Origin: Thinopyrum elongatum
Lineage: Eukaryota; Streptophyta; Magnoliopsida; Poales; Poaceae
DNA length: 64,000 nucleotides
NCBI GenBank assembly: GCA_011799875.1
Contig: CM022299.1
Coordinates: 29,973,996 to 30,037,995 of the forward strand
Direction: 5' to 3'
Below, piece by piece: positions 32,963-45,400 of the stretch. The stretch's first letter is position 1. The number at the start of each line of letters is the position of its first letter. The notes under the pieces were generated by a model, which had not been told where the DNA came from, did not search any database, and saw only the letters and a program-made list of their open reading frames with translations. A program made the position numbers and the translations under genes.

Positions 32963-35704
32963 ATGTCGACTAGTGAACTAGTGCACGATGACACATTTTA
33001 TTTTAATGGCACAAATTACATTATGTGGAGATTACGCATGCTTTGTCACTTTCGGGCCATGGGTCCAAATGCTTTGCGAATTGTTCTTGTAGGAATTTCT
33101 ATTGCAAAGGATGGTCCTTCTCCATCTTTTGAGGATATGTATCTTGATTGTGATACTTCTCTTGCCATTCATCAAAGTATAACCGTTGAAGTGTTTAAGG
33201 AAATCTCGACTTGCAAGTCGGCTCATGAGGCTTGGACCAAACTTGAAGATATATATGGTGGGTCCAATCTTGATGAAGACAATATTCTTTTCGGGGAGTT
33301 AATGGAGGAGTTCTCCACATTTTTAAATCATGAAGAGCTCTCTATTGCTTCCACCTCCAATTACTTGGACACTTCAATATCTTCCACTTCACCAACATGT
33401 GGCGTGCCACAAGGTAATGACATGGTGAGTGAAGAAATATCTCGTGATGATGGTACTAAGATCATTATTGATGATCTTGCTTGTGTAGATGCTAGTGAGT
33501 ATCTCTATGGACTTGAGCATATCTAGCACCACAAATAGTGTAAATTATTGTGTTGATAGTCCATGCATATCACCTAAGAATTCCATGACAAATGTTTGTG
33601 ATGATATGCTTGCTCTCCGTGTTGCCATGATCAAATACTTTGGTTTCCTCTAGTTGTTCTATGACTAACCATGTAGAGGAAATCAAGAAAAATGAGCACA
33701 CTTGATTGATGAAGAACCCTCTTCACCAAAAGAATCATCATCAACCCCTTTTGTTCACATGTGCCTCATGGCAAGAGGTAATGACGAGGTATCATCTTCT
33801 CTTAGTGATAATGATGATAGTTGTAATGAGGAAGATGATGAAGTCTTGACTCAAAATCTCTATGAAGTTGGGAAACTCTTCGTAGAGCTAAAAAACACTT
33901 ATAAAAGGTTCCAAGATGTTCTTGCTTGCTTTCAAAACCGTAATGACTATTTCTTTACGAGCAAGCAAAAAGTGAACAACTTGAACATGAACTTGCTATG
34001 GCTCATCATGTCTTAGTGACTTGAGGTCTTTAAAAGAAGAGATTGAAGTTACTCATTGTAAACTTAAAGAGGATTTTGAGCACCTTGACCTTGACTACAA
34101 GAAGGTCAAAGGAGAGCTCACCAAACTCTCTAAGTCTCATGAGGAACTTCAGACTACTCATGCGGAGTCTCTAGCTTCGACATGCTCCTCTCATATTGAT
34201 AATGATGCTTGTGCTACTAACTCTATTCTTGTGTGAAGAATAACGAGTATAAGAAAATATAAACGAGTTACCTCTATATCAAAGGTTGTATTCTTCTCAC
34301 ACCAGATGTGGCATTCCGCGTAATATCCCTGCCCCTCAAGCCTAATCCGTTTTTCTACCTATTAAATATATCACTGTTCCTTTTATAATTACCATCGCCC
34401 TTTATGTAGTAATCCTCTAGACCACTAATTCCGAACTATCCTCCGTCCCATCTGGGTCCCGTCTAGCAGTCCTCCCCCCTTGCACCAATTACTATCCTGT
34501 TTACGTGTCATATATACACTTTCTTTTAATGTCTACCACTTCTCCCCACCCCAATGACCACAATAACCCCCTCCATTACTCTCTATGTTCTTAATATTTT
34601 ATCATATAATAAGATTTAAACAATCACTCTTACCTTCACTGGTTGATCAGCTAAGATTTCTCCTCTCTGATTTTCCCCACCAATCTAGGTACCAAAAGTC
34701 AACTATTACCAAAATACACGAATCGCTGTTTAATACGAGAAGAATGTTCTTGCGCCTAAAACCCAGAAAGGTTAAGAAAGAAAATGTTGAGCTGAGGACT
34801 CAACTTGATTTGCTAACTAGCAATTATGGGAAATGAAGAAAGTCATAAAAAGCTCTCAGGCACTCATGAGGATCTTCTAATCTCTCATGAGGGTTAAAGT
34901 TAGCTCATGCTATGGTCACCAAGGTAAAAATCATGTGAGTCTCATGTGGATTAAGCACATTTTCTACTCAAAATGCCTTATTGCCATGTGCTAGTCCTTG
35001 CAATTCCTCTCTACTGATATTGGTACATCTTGTGATGAATGCTCACCATGCCTTGTTGCTTAACAATGAAATTTATACCTCCTCTAGTTCTTTTGTTAAT
35101 ACTAACCTTGTAGAGGAAAATAAAGAGCTCAGGCCCAAGTCACTAGTTTGAAGAAAAGACTTGGAAAAATGGTTGTGATAATATCTTAGTGTGCAAAAGG
35201 ACCCTCAAGACAAAATAGGACTTGATTTCATCTTCAACAAGAAGAAGTCCAAGAAACAAGAAGAAGGGACAAGATCAAGTCAAGAATTCAGCCAACATTA
35301 TTGCTTCAAGTGCAAGAATGTTGGACACCATGTGAGATCTTGCCATGAAGAAGAAGGCTTCAAGTGTGAAGCATCAAGGGAAGTGGCCTCAAGTTCAATC
35401 TCAAGATAATGAAAGGCCTCTTCCCATGCCTAACCAAGAAATGTTCTCCCCAGTTGAAAAGGTAAAGAAGAAGAGAAGGGGAGCATGTTGCTATATTTGC
35501 GTTGAGAAAGGGGACACATATCTTCATCATGTCCCAACGGTAATGTCTCTAAGCCTCCAATTGTCAATGATCATTATTCACTTAGAAAGGATAATGTTGG
35601 CAATTTGTTTGCCAAGTTTGTTGGTGCCCAAAGTGGTTTGAAAGTAGATAAGACCATTTGGGTTGCCAAACCTATTGTGACTAACTTCTTAGGACCCAAC
35701 TTGG
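32963..35704 (+). pseudogene. Copia gag, broken (element E)
   Basis: This is the structural gene of element E from ATG 32963. The first block (to TAG 33524-33526) has the copia gag opening (FNGTNYIMWRLRM; AHEAWTKLEDIYGGS) but lacks much of the central domain. Further gag blocks in other frames lie at 33702-34016 and 34021-34236. An unrelated insertion of about 540 bp splits a coiled-coil region (34237-34780). The reading resumes as ELRTQLDLLTSNYGK, then a basic linker (35191-35280) and a CCHC zinc knuckle at 35302-35343 (CFKCKNVGHHVRSC). A second, weaker Cys-rich segment lies near 35490. Several frameshifts and stops make it non-functional. Confidence 0.75.
34237..34780. other. ~540-bp unidentified insertion in the gag of element E
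   Basis: The gag frame is open up to about 34230 and resumes near 34781. The DNA between does not continue it and has a different, pyrimidine-rich composition. An AAGAA repeat flanks it (about 34237 and 34778) and could be a TSD. I see no clear terminal inverted repeat and no gene in it. Confidence 0.45.
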
Positions 35705-38570
35705 TTGGGGACCATCAAGCTCAAACTTGATCAATAGGTGTGTGGAGGACATTGGAGACTTGGCTAGTTCATGAAGAAAAATGATTTTCACCATGTATTA
35801 TGGTTCAAGCCAAGTCAAGTGGATTATCATCATATTTGTCATTCCAATGCTCCTCGTGGCGGTAACTTGTATTTATATTGTCTACATTGAAAGTTACTAG
35901 CCCCATGCATGTTTAGGTTTTGTTCCTAGTATGTGTTTGTATATGTTGTGCCTCCTAATATGCTTGATTCGTGTTATCTAGCATGTGTAGGTTGCTATGC
36001 ACATCATATAGTTGCGTGTGTGGTTTCGAGCCTTTATTGCTTCATTAGTTGAATCTTCCTTGGCTCTTTTGAGATATTAATGGATCATCACATTATGGGG
36101 GAGTGCTATGTTTTACGCATATCACAAACCTTAAATGTGTATATATGTGGGATACCACCTAGTATTGTTAGTGCAATATTATCTAGTTACTATGTGGTAT
36201 GTAAAGCTCATTTGAAACTCAAATTCTCATCCATTAATTAACCTTAGTTGGGTTTCATTTGCCTCTCGTGGGTAATGCATGGATCATCATATTATGGGGG
36301 AGTGATATGCTTTGTGCATATCACAATCCTTGTTAATATGAACAATTGAGGGATGCCTCTTAGAATTTATATTTGAGATTATCTTATATCTCCGTGGCAT
36401 GCAATGCCTTGTTTACGTATGGCATTCTTATGCGGTTTTTCCCTTGGTTATCTTTAAAATCATATTTGGAAAATCATTTGATTAAAGCTATTCCAATTGT
36501 TGCTTTGCATGATGATCTATCTAGTTGGAATGTTAATAATATGCTATCCAAGCATTGTGTTTATTTCTAAACTCTCATGTTATGCTTGTGTTAGTATAGA
36601 TGATCATGTACTTATTTGGTTTCTACACCGAATGATAACTCGAAATACCATTTTGTTCGAGTTCATCTTATTGCTCTATATGAGAGTTTGTTATCTCATT
36701 GTTTATAGTGTCCTATATCTACTTGAGTGAGATATTCCTATGAGTATGTGTGCAATGCATATCTTATATGCTCATTGGTTTTTCCTTGGTTCATATGTTG
36801 AACTTTGTGTGCTATCATATGTTGATTTGTCACTTTGATTCATTTTGGACAACATGAATGACTAGTGATGTTATTGGAAGTATTAACGGTTATGTGTTCA
36901 TTTGTCCAATTTGTATTTCCCTAGATTTTGGTAGGCTTGTGCATGCATATTTACTATGTGTAAATTCACATGCCTTGTTTGCTTTATTTTATCCAATATA
37001 TATATGGTAAATCCATCAAATTCTTAATAGCTAAGATGTGCATGAAATTCAAATTCATATCAATATGCACATATTTAAGTGGTTTTACCCTATGTGTTGT
37101 AGTTATGCTAACTACTTCGGACCCAATAAGTTTGGGGACCATATTGTACTTAAAATGTTTTAGGTACATTTGAAAAGCATTGGGTGCTTGGCTTATTCAT
37201 GAAGGTGGTGGCACTATGAGGAAATTAGAGCCAAGCTTGGACATTTTATTAATCTACGACTTCATACCAATGCTATCTCGGTAACAAGTATTTACTTCAT
37301 GCATATATATAGAAATGGGGTCAACCTTATGTAGGTTGCATCATGGCATGAATTTCTTGACTCGTTCCTGTGATACTTGTTTCCTTTCTCAAAGCATCCC
37401 AACAATGATCTTTTGTTGCAAATGCTAGGCTTCTTTTCTTATCTATGCCTGCTTGCAATTGCTTTGTGTTCCTATTGATTTTGGGGGAGTGATGATCCTA
37501 TTTTGTGCACTTGCAGCCAAATACAAAAATTCTAAATAGTGCACAAATCATGGGGAGCTTCTCTATTTTCCTTAGAACACTCCTTTGCCCAAATCATAAT
37601 ATTCTTTTATCCTTTTGGCTCGTCGGATCGTTTGATTGCTTGCTTCACTTTGTGTTATGCAAATGGGATCAATTTGTGCCATGTGTCTTGCTATTATGAC
37701 TAGGTTTCAGTTGTATAATAATGGATTCACTTGTGTATATCATGTTCTTATCAATTGCGTCTATTTTGTGTATGCAAAGTTTCTTTGTGGATACATATCA
37801 TGATTATGATTGGCCACTCAGAAATTTTTATACATGAGAAAGTTCATATCTTTCCTTGATATCATTTATTCCTTGCCGGCCACTTTGTTTGTTTCCTCTT
37901 ATTCTTATGGTGGCTTCGGTAAGAGGTTGTGTCGTGAGTGCTTGTCTGTTTGGCATATAATCTTGTGTTTTGACTGTTTTCCTCACATGTCTAATGCTTG
38001 TTTTCATATCTGGTTGCATTCTATAGATTCTGAGCTCCTAAAATTGTTCATTATTAAATATGTGCTTTGCGTTCACTCACATTTTGTGATATGCACACAT
38101 CAAGGAGGATCTCTTTCTATATTGGTCTTCTAGATGTTTTGTCTTCCATTTTGGCATTTGTTGCCAATGGGGGAGAAGTTTAGAGGGTTTAAGATAAATA
38201 TCTTTTGAAGTTCTTGTTGTCATTTATGCATATCCACCCTAGTTATATATGCTTGTTGCATGAATGAATATATAGAGAAACCTCCAACTAGTTTATATCA
38301 ACCAATATATGCAATGAAATTCAAAGTTCATTCACACATGCATATATTGTGGGGGAGCTTGCTCTATATATTGCGGTCTTACTAACATCAAATGCTTGTG
38401 TAGTGTTTTGATTTTAGTACAACCGGTTTTGATAAACAGCAAGTTTCTTTGTGATAATTGATGCTATCAAAATCTCCGCAAGTATACAATTTATCCTCGA
38501 AAAAATTGCGTGCTTGTGTAAAAATTCATTATATAAACACTCTTGTTGAGATTGTCATCAATTACCAAAA
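35705..38570 (+). other. Element E 3' noncoding region
   Basis: About 2.9 kb where protease, integrase and reverse transcriptase would be in a full copia element; none of their motifs is present. It is AT-rich and holds five copies of TGGGGGAG (36096, 36295, 37492, 38168, 38350) before the polypurine tract. Confidence 0.75.
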
Positions 38571-38580
38571 TGGGGGAGAT
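38571..38580 (+). other. Polypurine tract of element E
   Basis: TGGGGGAGAT abuts the 3' LTR, preceded by AAAA. Confidence 0.85.
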
Positions 38581-40945
38581 TGAAAGTACATGTAGTCCCC
38601 ATGTGTGGTTTTGGTAATTGATGACAATCCTTATGGACTAATGTTTTCATTGAGATATACATTTGAAGGTTAGTCCCATTGGAAAATGTTTGAAGAATAA
38701 TGGAAGTCAACTCCTTTGAAGCAACAATTACATTGAGATGATCAAAATGAAGTTCATTGGAGTATCTTAAGGGTTGCCATGCTTAGAGCTATGGTTTGAG
38801 CCATAATGGATCAAGATCTTAAAAGGATGATTTGAATGATGAATTCTAGGAGTGGCTCAAAGATATGATCATAATGGACTCATGTGTTGAGTCATGATTG
38901 ATCAAGTATTCAGGTGATTCTCATGGGCTCGCATCGAGAGAGAGATTTCAAGTGTCTGTGAGAGGATGACATCAAGTGTTGGTGATCATGGATGACAAGG
39001 GCAAGTTCAAGATAACCATCCCAAAGGATTACATGCTTGAAGCTTGTGGATGATCACATGATGGACAAGTGAAGATGAATACAAAGCAAAGCTTCCCACA
39101 TTGTGTATGGGGGAGAGACTTGAAGACTTCACCAATGTCTTGCCTTCATCTTGAGCCAAGAAGAAACATCAACATCAAGCTCAAGTGAACGGCTCATGTC
39201 AAAGGTATTAGTTCCTTTGATGTTAGTGTTGTGGAGTGATGACCACAAAGAAACATATACACTCATGAATGGATTCTCGATAGCTATGTAGTGTAGCTCT
39301 TTTATGATTCTTGAGTTATAGGGATCCCGCACTATTAAGAGGGGATCAAAGGGGTTTGTGATGGATTTGCTCAAGTCAACATCTTCTATACACAATTCCA
39401 CTCATATCCTATATACCAAAGAAAAGCCAAAGCCAAATAGTTTCCCCAAAATATATGATCTAACCTTTGCATACTTTGCACCCTCCATTTTGGTTTATCT
39501 TGGGTGGTTCTTTATGTGAGGACCTGGAGATTTTCCATAGCTTCAAAACGAGCCCAAGATCATCAAAATCGGAGTCCGTATGAAAAAGTTGTGCATGTTT
39601 TAGTTTTGGGGTTCCTGCTGTTTTTTATTGGCCGGACGTCCGGTAGCGTCCGGAAATCCGGTGGCCATATCCAGAAGCAAACGGACGGATTTCCGGTACT
39701 TACCGGACGTCCGGTCACCGGACGTCCGGAAAGTGTCAGATGTCCGACAAACCTGTTTCGCAAATATCCTGCTACTTTCGTCTGATGGCGTGCTACAGCC
39801 GTCGGACGTCCGGTGTTCCACCGGACGTCCGGTGCCTGTTTTGCCACCGGACGTCCGGTACTTACCGGACGTCCGACACTTTCCTGAGCAGAATTCCGCC
39901 CCAACGGCCACATTTGGGGCCACACTATAAATACCCCTTCACTACTTCGTGGAGGGGTTGAGCAACACAACTATCTTGACCCACACTTGAAGAAAAGCTC
40001 CCTCTCCTTTCTCCTACCTCAAATCTTAGATCCCGAAGAGATTTGTGAGAGTTCTTGTGAGAGATTTCAACCATTGATAGATCCACTCCCTCTCCCTCTC
40101 TTGACCAAAGGAATTCGTGATTTGAGCAAATCTTGAGCATTTCCCCCTTGATCTTGTTACTCTTGGAGGTTGGAGACTCCTAGGCGGTAGGAGTGCTCCG
40201 GTGAGGAATCAACTTGTGATTTGTCCCCCGGAAAGTTTGTGAAGGTTTGGAGGCCGCCTCAAGGTCTACCACTAGTGGTTGGGAATCGCCTTCGTGGTGA
40301 TATCTCAAGGAGAATAGGGTGATTCTTCGTGGCGTTGGTGTGCCTTCGTGGTAACATCCACCTCTCTAACGGTGACTAGCTTCCCTCCAAGGAAGTGAAC
40401 ATCGGGATACATCATCGTCTCCGTGACTTCGGTTATCCCTAACCCTAACTCCTTACTTGTGGTTTACCTTGGTCACTTGACCGTGCATTCACTATTCTTG
40501 TTGTCCTCATTATATTGTGTTGGTTACCATATCGTAGAGATTATTTAGGCCAACACTTTATAGTCCGCAATTCATACTTCCTACTATTGTTCTATCTTGT
40601 GTTTAGTGTGATTTGCTAGCTTGTAACATTCATTTCCATATCTTGTAACATAATTTGTGTAAGCTTGTATTTCCTACTTGTGGGTGTGTGCATTATTCAT
40701 TTCCATATCTCGTGATATACATTGAGTAAGTTTGTGTAACTTACTTGTGCTTACTCATATCCTCGTTGTTCTCATCTTGTTTATAATAAGTTGTTGGTGC
40801 ACTTAGTGAGCCTAGTATATTTAGGATTTGTGCTTGAAAAGTATCCGCTTAGTTTATTTCCGCATTAGGATATAGCCAAATCCGTAAAAGATTTTAAAAC
40901 GCCTATTCACCCCCCCCCCCTCTAGGCGACATCGTGGTCCTTTCA
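38581..40945 (+). repeat. Element E 3' LTR
   Basis: This LTR is 2365 bp and nearly identical to the 5' LTR. The main differences are a 14-bp insertion near 40050, a longer C tract (40910-40920) and about 17-18 substitutions. Confidence 0.94.
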
Positions 40946-41662
40946 CCTGGGAATTCCTCTAATAATTATGGTAATTCTTCTTACAATAATAATACGAACC
41001 CCTCTGATCTTGAGAGTAATATTAAAGAATTTATCAATGCTCAAAAAGTTTTCAATACTACGATAGAAGAAAAGTTGAATAAGATTGATGATATGTCTAG
41101 AAGCATTGATAGAATTTCTCATGATGTAGAAAATCTCAAGATTAAATTTTTTCCAACCAAAGTTTATATTAATGAATCAATTAAAGCTTTATATGTTTCT
41201 ATGGATGAAAGTAAGAAAAAAACCGCTATGCTTAGAGCTAAAAGAGAATTTTTAGAAAGAGCGTTTTCTAGTGATTACTTTCATGAAAATGATGAAGATC
41301 TTAAAGTGATTGGTGTTTATTCTATTTATTCCATGTTTAGTAAAATAAAAATTGATGATAAAGGGACAGAAGAAGAGTCAACTTTAGCTAGAGGGCGTCC
41401 CGATAATTCAGAGGGTGAAAATCTTGATGAAAAAATTGATAAAAGTGGGTTTGGAGAGGTCAAAACTTTAACTAGTGATGTGCCCACTCTTTTGGATTAC
41501 AAAGACTTTAATTATGATAATTGCTCCTTGATTGAATGTATTTCTTTGTTGCAATCCATGATAAGTTCACCCCATGCTTATGAACAAAATAAAGCTTTTA
41601 CTAAACATATCTTAGATGCCATGATGAAAGCTTTAGAAGAAAAGTTGGAGTTAGAGATTTGA
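40946..41662 (+). pseudogene. Gypsy gag, second part (element C)
   Basis: This resumes the gag cut by element E, with an Asn/Ser/Tyr-rich stretch, then a long helical region (LNKIDDMSRSIDRISHDVEN; RAKREFLERAFSSDYF). TGA at 41660-41662 (E-I-stop-IPRKL) interrupts the frame; the matching codon in element G encodes serine, so this is a point change. The same frame continues into the protease. Confidence 0.85.
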
Positions 41663-42139
41663 ATTCCTAGAAAATTACATGATGAATGGGAACCTACCAT
41701 TAAAGTCAAGATAAAAAATTATGAGTGCTTTACTTTATGTGATTTGGGTGCTAGTGTTTCCACAATTCTGAAATCTTTATGTGATGTGCTTGGTCTTACC
41801 GATATTGAAGAATGTTCTCTTAATTTGCACTTGGCGGATTCTACTATTAAAAAGCCTTTGGGAAAAATTAATGATGTTCTTATTCTTGTAAATAGGAACT
41901 ATGTGCCCATAGATTTTATTCTTCTTGATATTGATTGCAATCCGTCTTGTCCAATTATACTTGGTAGGTCGTTTTTACGTACAATAGGTGCCGTGATTGA
42001 TATGAAAGAAGGCGATATTAAATTTCAATTTCCACTAAGAAAGGGTATGGAACACTTCCCTAGAACAAGAATTAAGCCATCATATGAATCAATCATGACG
42101 GCATCCTATGGATCAAAAACTAAAGATGACAATACTTGA
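41663..42139 (+). CDS. Retroviral-type aspartic protease domain (element C gag-pro)
   Basis: This lies in frame with the gag and directly after its stop. It begins IPRKLHDEWEPT, then the active-site loop CDLGASVST (D-L-G-A in place of the usual D-S/T-G-A) and the second conserved block IILGRSFLRTIGAVIDM, ending at TAA-like noncoding sequence after TGA 42137-42139. In active elements this protease would cut the gag-pol polyprotein. Here it lacks an initiation context because of the upstream stop and the insertion of E, so expression is doubtful. No polymerase follows. Confidence 0.75.
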   Translation: MPRKLHDEWEPTIKVKIKNYECFTLCDLGASVSTILKSLCDVLGLTDIEECSLNLHLADSTIKKPLGKINDVLILVNRNYVPIDFILLDIDCNPSCPIILGRSFLRTIGAVIDMKEGDIKFQFPLRKGMEHFPRTRIKPSYESIMTASYGSKTKDDNT

Positions 42140-42865
42140 ATCAATGCACTATGCCTAGCTAGGGTCATAAAATGATAGCGCTTGTTGGGAGGCAACCCAA
42201 TGAATAAAATTTATTTTTGCCTTTTTCTTTCTGTTATTGAGTGTTTGCACAATTATGCTACTGTTATGATTGTGTTTTTTATGTTTTAGTTAGTGTTTGT
42301 GCCAAGTAAAGCCTTTGGGATAGCTTTGGGTGATAGTTGATTTGATCCTGTTGAAAAACAAAAACTTTTGTGTCCAGTAACAGAATTGTTTAAATTCACA
42401 GAAGGGTCGAAAAATTCTGATTTTTTTACAAAAGATTGATATACAAATTGCCTCTGTTTTTCTAGTTTTTCAGAATTGTTGGAGTTACATAATTATAAGA
42501 ACAATTCGCATCTTTACAGACTGTTCTGTTTTTGACAGATTCTGTTTTCTTTGCATTGTGTGCTTATTTTGATGAACCTATGGATTGTATCGGGGGATAT
42601 AAGCTATGGTAAAGTTAGAATACAGTAGTTATAATGCAATAACAAAATTTGAATGGGTTTTCAATAGTACTTAAAGTAAAGATTGGTTTTCTTATACTAA
42701 CAGATCTCACGAAGGTTCTGTTAACTTTTGTGTGATTGAAGTTTTCAAGTTTTGGGTGAGATCACGATGGATGAAGGAATAAGGAGTGTCAAAAGCCTAA
42801 GCTTGGAGATTCCCCATGGCACCCCAAGTTAATATTCAAGGAGAACCAAGCAACTAAGCTTGGGG
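42140..42865 (+). other. Element C 3' noncoding region, first piece
   Basis: Begins with the conserved hairpin (42177-42200) and a block beginning GCCAAGTAAAGCCTTTGGGAT that is shared with elements A and F. It is cut by element F at 42870 and continues at 50043. Confidence 0.75.
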
Positions 42866-42870
42866 ATGCC

Positions 42871-44488
42871 TGGTACGTCTCCAATGTATCTATAATTTAT
42901 GAAGTATTCATGCCATGTTTACAACAATTTTATATGGTTTTGGTATGATTTGGATGGAACTAACCCAGACTGACGCTGTTTTCAGTAGAACTACCGTGGT
43001 GTTGTTTTTTGTGCAGAAATAAAAGTTCTCCAAATGCAACGAAACTTTTTGACGATTTTTTTTGGAATAAAGAGGCACTAGAAGCTTCGTGGGAGGACCA
43101 GAAGGTGAAGGAGGTGAGCACAAGACACCTGGGTGCGCCAGGAGGCCCAGGCGCACCCAGGTGGGTTGTGCCCACCTCGAGGCCCATCTTCGTGTGATTC
43201 CAATGCTGAAAAATCCTATAAATAGAGAAACCATCATAAATAACCCTAGATCAGAAGTTCCGCCGCCGCAAGCCTCTGTAGCCACGAAAAACCAATCTAG
43301 ACCCCGTTCCGGCACCCCGCCGGAGGGGGAAATCATCACCGGTGGCCATGTTCATCATCCCGGCGGCCACCATGATGAGGAGGAAGTAGTCCACCCTCGG
43401 GGCTGAGGGTTTGTACCAGTAGCTATGTGTTTAATCTCTCTCTCTCTCTCTCTCTCTCTCGTGTTCTTGAGTTGGCAGGATCTTGATGTATCGCGAGCTT
43501 TGTTAATAAGTTGGATCATATGGTGTTTTCCCCTCTCTATCTTGTTGTGATGAATTGAGTTTTCCCTTTGAGATTTCATTTTATCGGATTGAATACTTTG
43601 TTGGATTTGAGAGCACTTGATTTATGTCTTGGCACTCAACTCGCGGATTCCCGAGGTGACATTGGGGTAATCTATGCATAGGGGTTGATGCATGTTTTCG
43701 TCCTTGTTTCTCCGGTAGAAATCTTGGGGCACTCTTTGAGGTTTTTTGTGTTGGATTGAGTATTATGAATCTGATTTTTTTTATGCACATCGCATAATCA
43801 ACTCACGGATACTCGGGGTGACATTGGAGTATCTAGGTGACATTATTGTTGGTTGATGTGTATCATATGGTGTTATTTTAGTACGAACTCTTGGTTAGAT
43901 CGATCGGAAAGAATAGCTTGGTGTTATTTTAGTACGAACTCTAGGATATATTGATCGGAAAGAATAGCTTTGAGGTGCTTTCGTACCCTACAAACAATTC
44001 CTTCTTATGTTCTCCGCTAGATAGGAACTTTGGAGTGATTCTTCATCGCACGTTGAGGGATGGTTATATGATCCAATTATATTAGCTTTATTGAGAGATT
44101 GCACTAGCGAAAGTACGGACCCTAGGCCTCATTTTCAAGCATTGCAATATCGTTTGTGCTCCTTTTTTTTAATTGCTACCTTGCTGTTTTTTATTGTTCC
44201 TATTACAAAAATCAATATCTACTATCATTACTACGCTTGTATCACCATCTCTTCGCCGAACTAGTGCACCTATACAAATTACCATTGTATTTGGTGTGTT
44301 GGGGACACAAGAGACTTTTTGTTATTTGGTTGCAGGGTTGTTTGAGAGAGACCATCTTCATCCTACGCCTCCCACAGATTGATAAACCTTAGGTCATCCA
44401 CTTGAGGGAAAATTGCTACTGTCCTACAAAACTCTGCGCTTGGAGGCCCAACACGAGTCTACAAGAAGAAGTTGTGTAGTAGACATCA
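42871..44488 (+). repeat. Element F 5' LTR
   Basis: This LTR is 1618 bp. It has a TATA box at 43217-43223 and a TC tract at 43435-43460. Confidence 0.93.
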
Positions 44489-44498
44489 AGCTCTTTTC

Positions 44499-44516
44499 TG
44501 GCGCAGTTGCCGGGGA
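44499..44516 (+). other. Primer-binding site, tRNA-Asp type (element F)
   Basis: TGGCGCAGTTGCCGGGGA has one mismatch to the tRNA-Asp complement. Confidence 0.88.
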
Positions 44517-44613
44517 GGTGAGTGCTTGAAGGTATATCTTTAGATCTTGCAATCGAATCTTTTAGTTTCTTGTTTTATCACTAGTTTGGTTTACAAAAGA
44601 AAACTACAAAAAA

Positions 44614-45400
44614 ATGGAATTGAGGTTGCATCATATTGTTCATCTTTATCATGTCTTTCTTGAAAATGATGGAAAGGAAAATTGTGCTCAATTGATAGAA
44701 GAAGAATTCAATAAAATGTTTGGCATAATATCTTTGAATGATGAGCATGATTGCAATGTTGTTAGTATGAATTCTTTGAATATCCATGATGCTAATGATA
44801 TGCAAAGCCATAAGCTTGGGGATGCTATGTTTGATGAATATGATATTTTTAGTCCCCCAAGTTTTGATGAGAATATTTACTATGATGAAAGCATGCCTCC
44901 TATTTATGATGATTATGGTGATGATATGTATGCTATAAAGAAAAATTATAACCATGAAACTTGTCATCATGATTTTAATGCTCAATATGATTATGCCAAT
45001 CAAGTATCACATGATAGTTATTTTTTTGAGTTTGCTCCCACCACTATTGATGAGAATAAATTTGCATATGTGGAGAGTAATAAAAATTCTATGCTTATGT
45101 ATCATGAAAAGAATGCTTTATGTGATAGCTATATTGTTGAATTCAGTCATGATGCTACTGAAAATTATTATGACAGAGGAACATATGCTTTTTACATATC
45201 TCAATAATATCAAGTTTCCTCTCTTTGTGTTGAAAGTTTTGAAGTATTGCTTGTTTTGCCTCCCTACGCTAGATGATTCTTGTTCCCATAAATTATTTGC
45301 TCACAAAATCCCTATGCATAGGAAGTGGGTTAGGCTTAAATGTTCTAGTCATATTCTTCATGATGCTCTCTTTGTGTTTCGATTCTTATCTTTTATGTGA
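44614..45400 (+). pseudogene. Acidic protein of unknown function, broken (element F)
   Basis: Homologue of the gene at 6034-7009 in element A, and not recognised beyond that. It starts at ATG 44614 (MELRLHHIVHLYHVF) and keeps the join that A has lost near its 5-bp deletion. Relative to A it lacks about 62 codons between two PIYDDY repeats, and it shifts frame by one base near 45190. The stop is then TAA 45205-45207, while the homologous tail (IPMHRKWVRLKC) continues in another frame to TGA 45398-45400. Confidence 0.7.

Larger units (their letters stand above)
30558..40945 (+). mobile_element. Element E: young non-autonomous copia element (Maximus/SIRE-type)
   Basis: This is a complete 10.4 kb element with a perfect TSD cctgg (30553-30557, 40946-40950). 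The LTRs start TGAAAG and end CTTTCA. The primer site fits initiator tRNA-Met, and TGGGGGAG lies in the polypurine tract. The two 2.35 kb LTRs differ at about 17-18 bases and three short indels by eye, under 1%, so it inserted recently. It contains only a broken gag and about 3 kb of noncoding DNA; no protease, integrase or reverse transcriptase is visible. It sits in the gag gene of element C. Confidence 0.94.

Noticed and set aside
36373..38133. Several hydrophobic open frames in the 3' half of element E, considered as an envelope-like gene
   Set aside because: Frames are short, AT-driven, and lack a shared start, signal peptide plus transmembrane layout, or similarity to SIRE envelope-like proteins that I can see.
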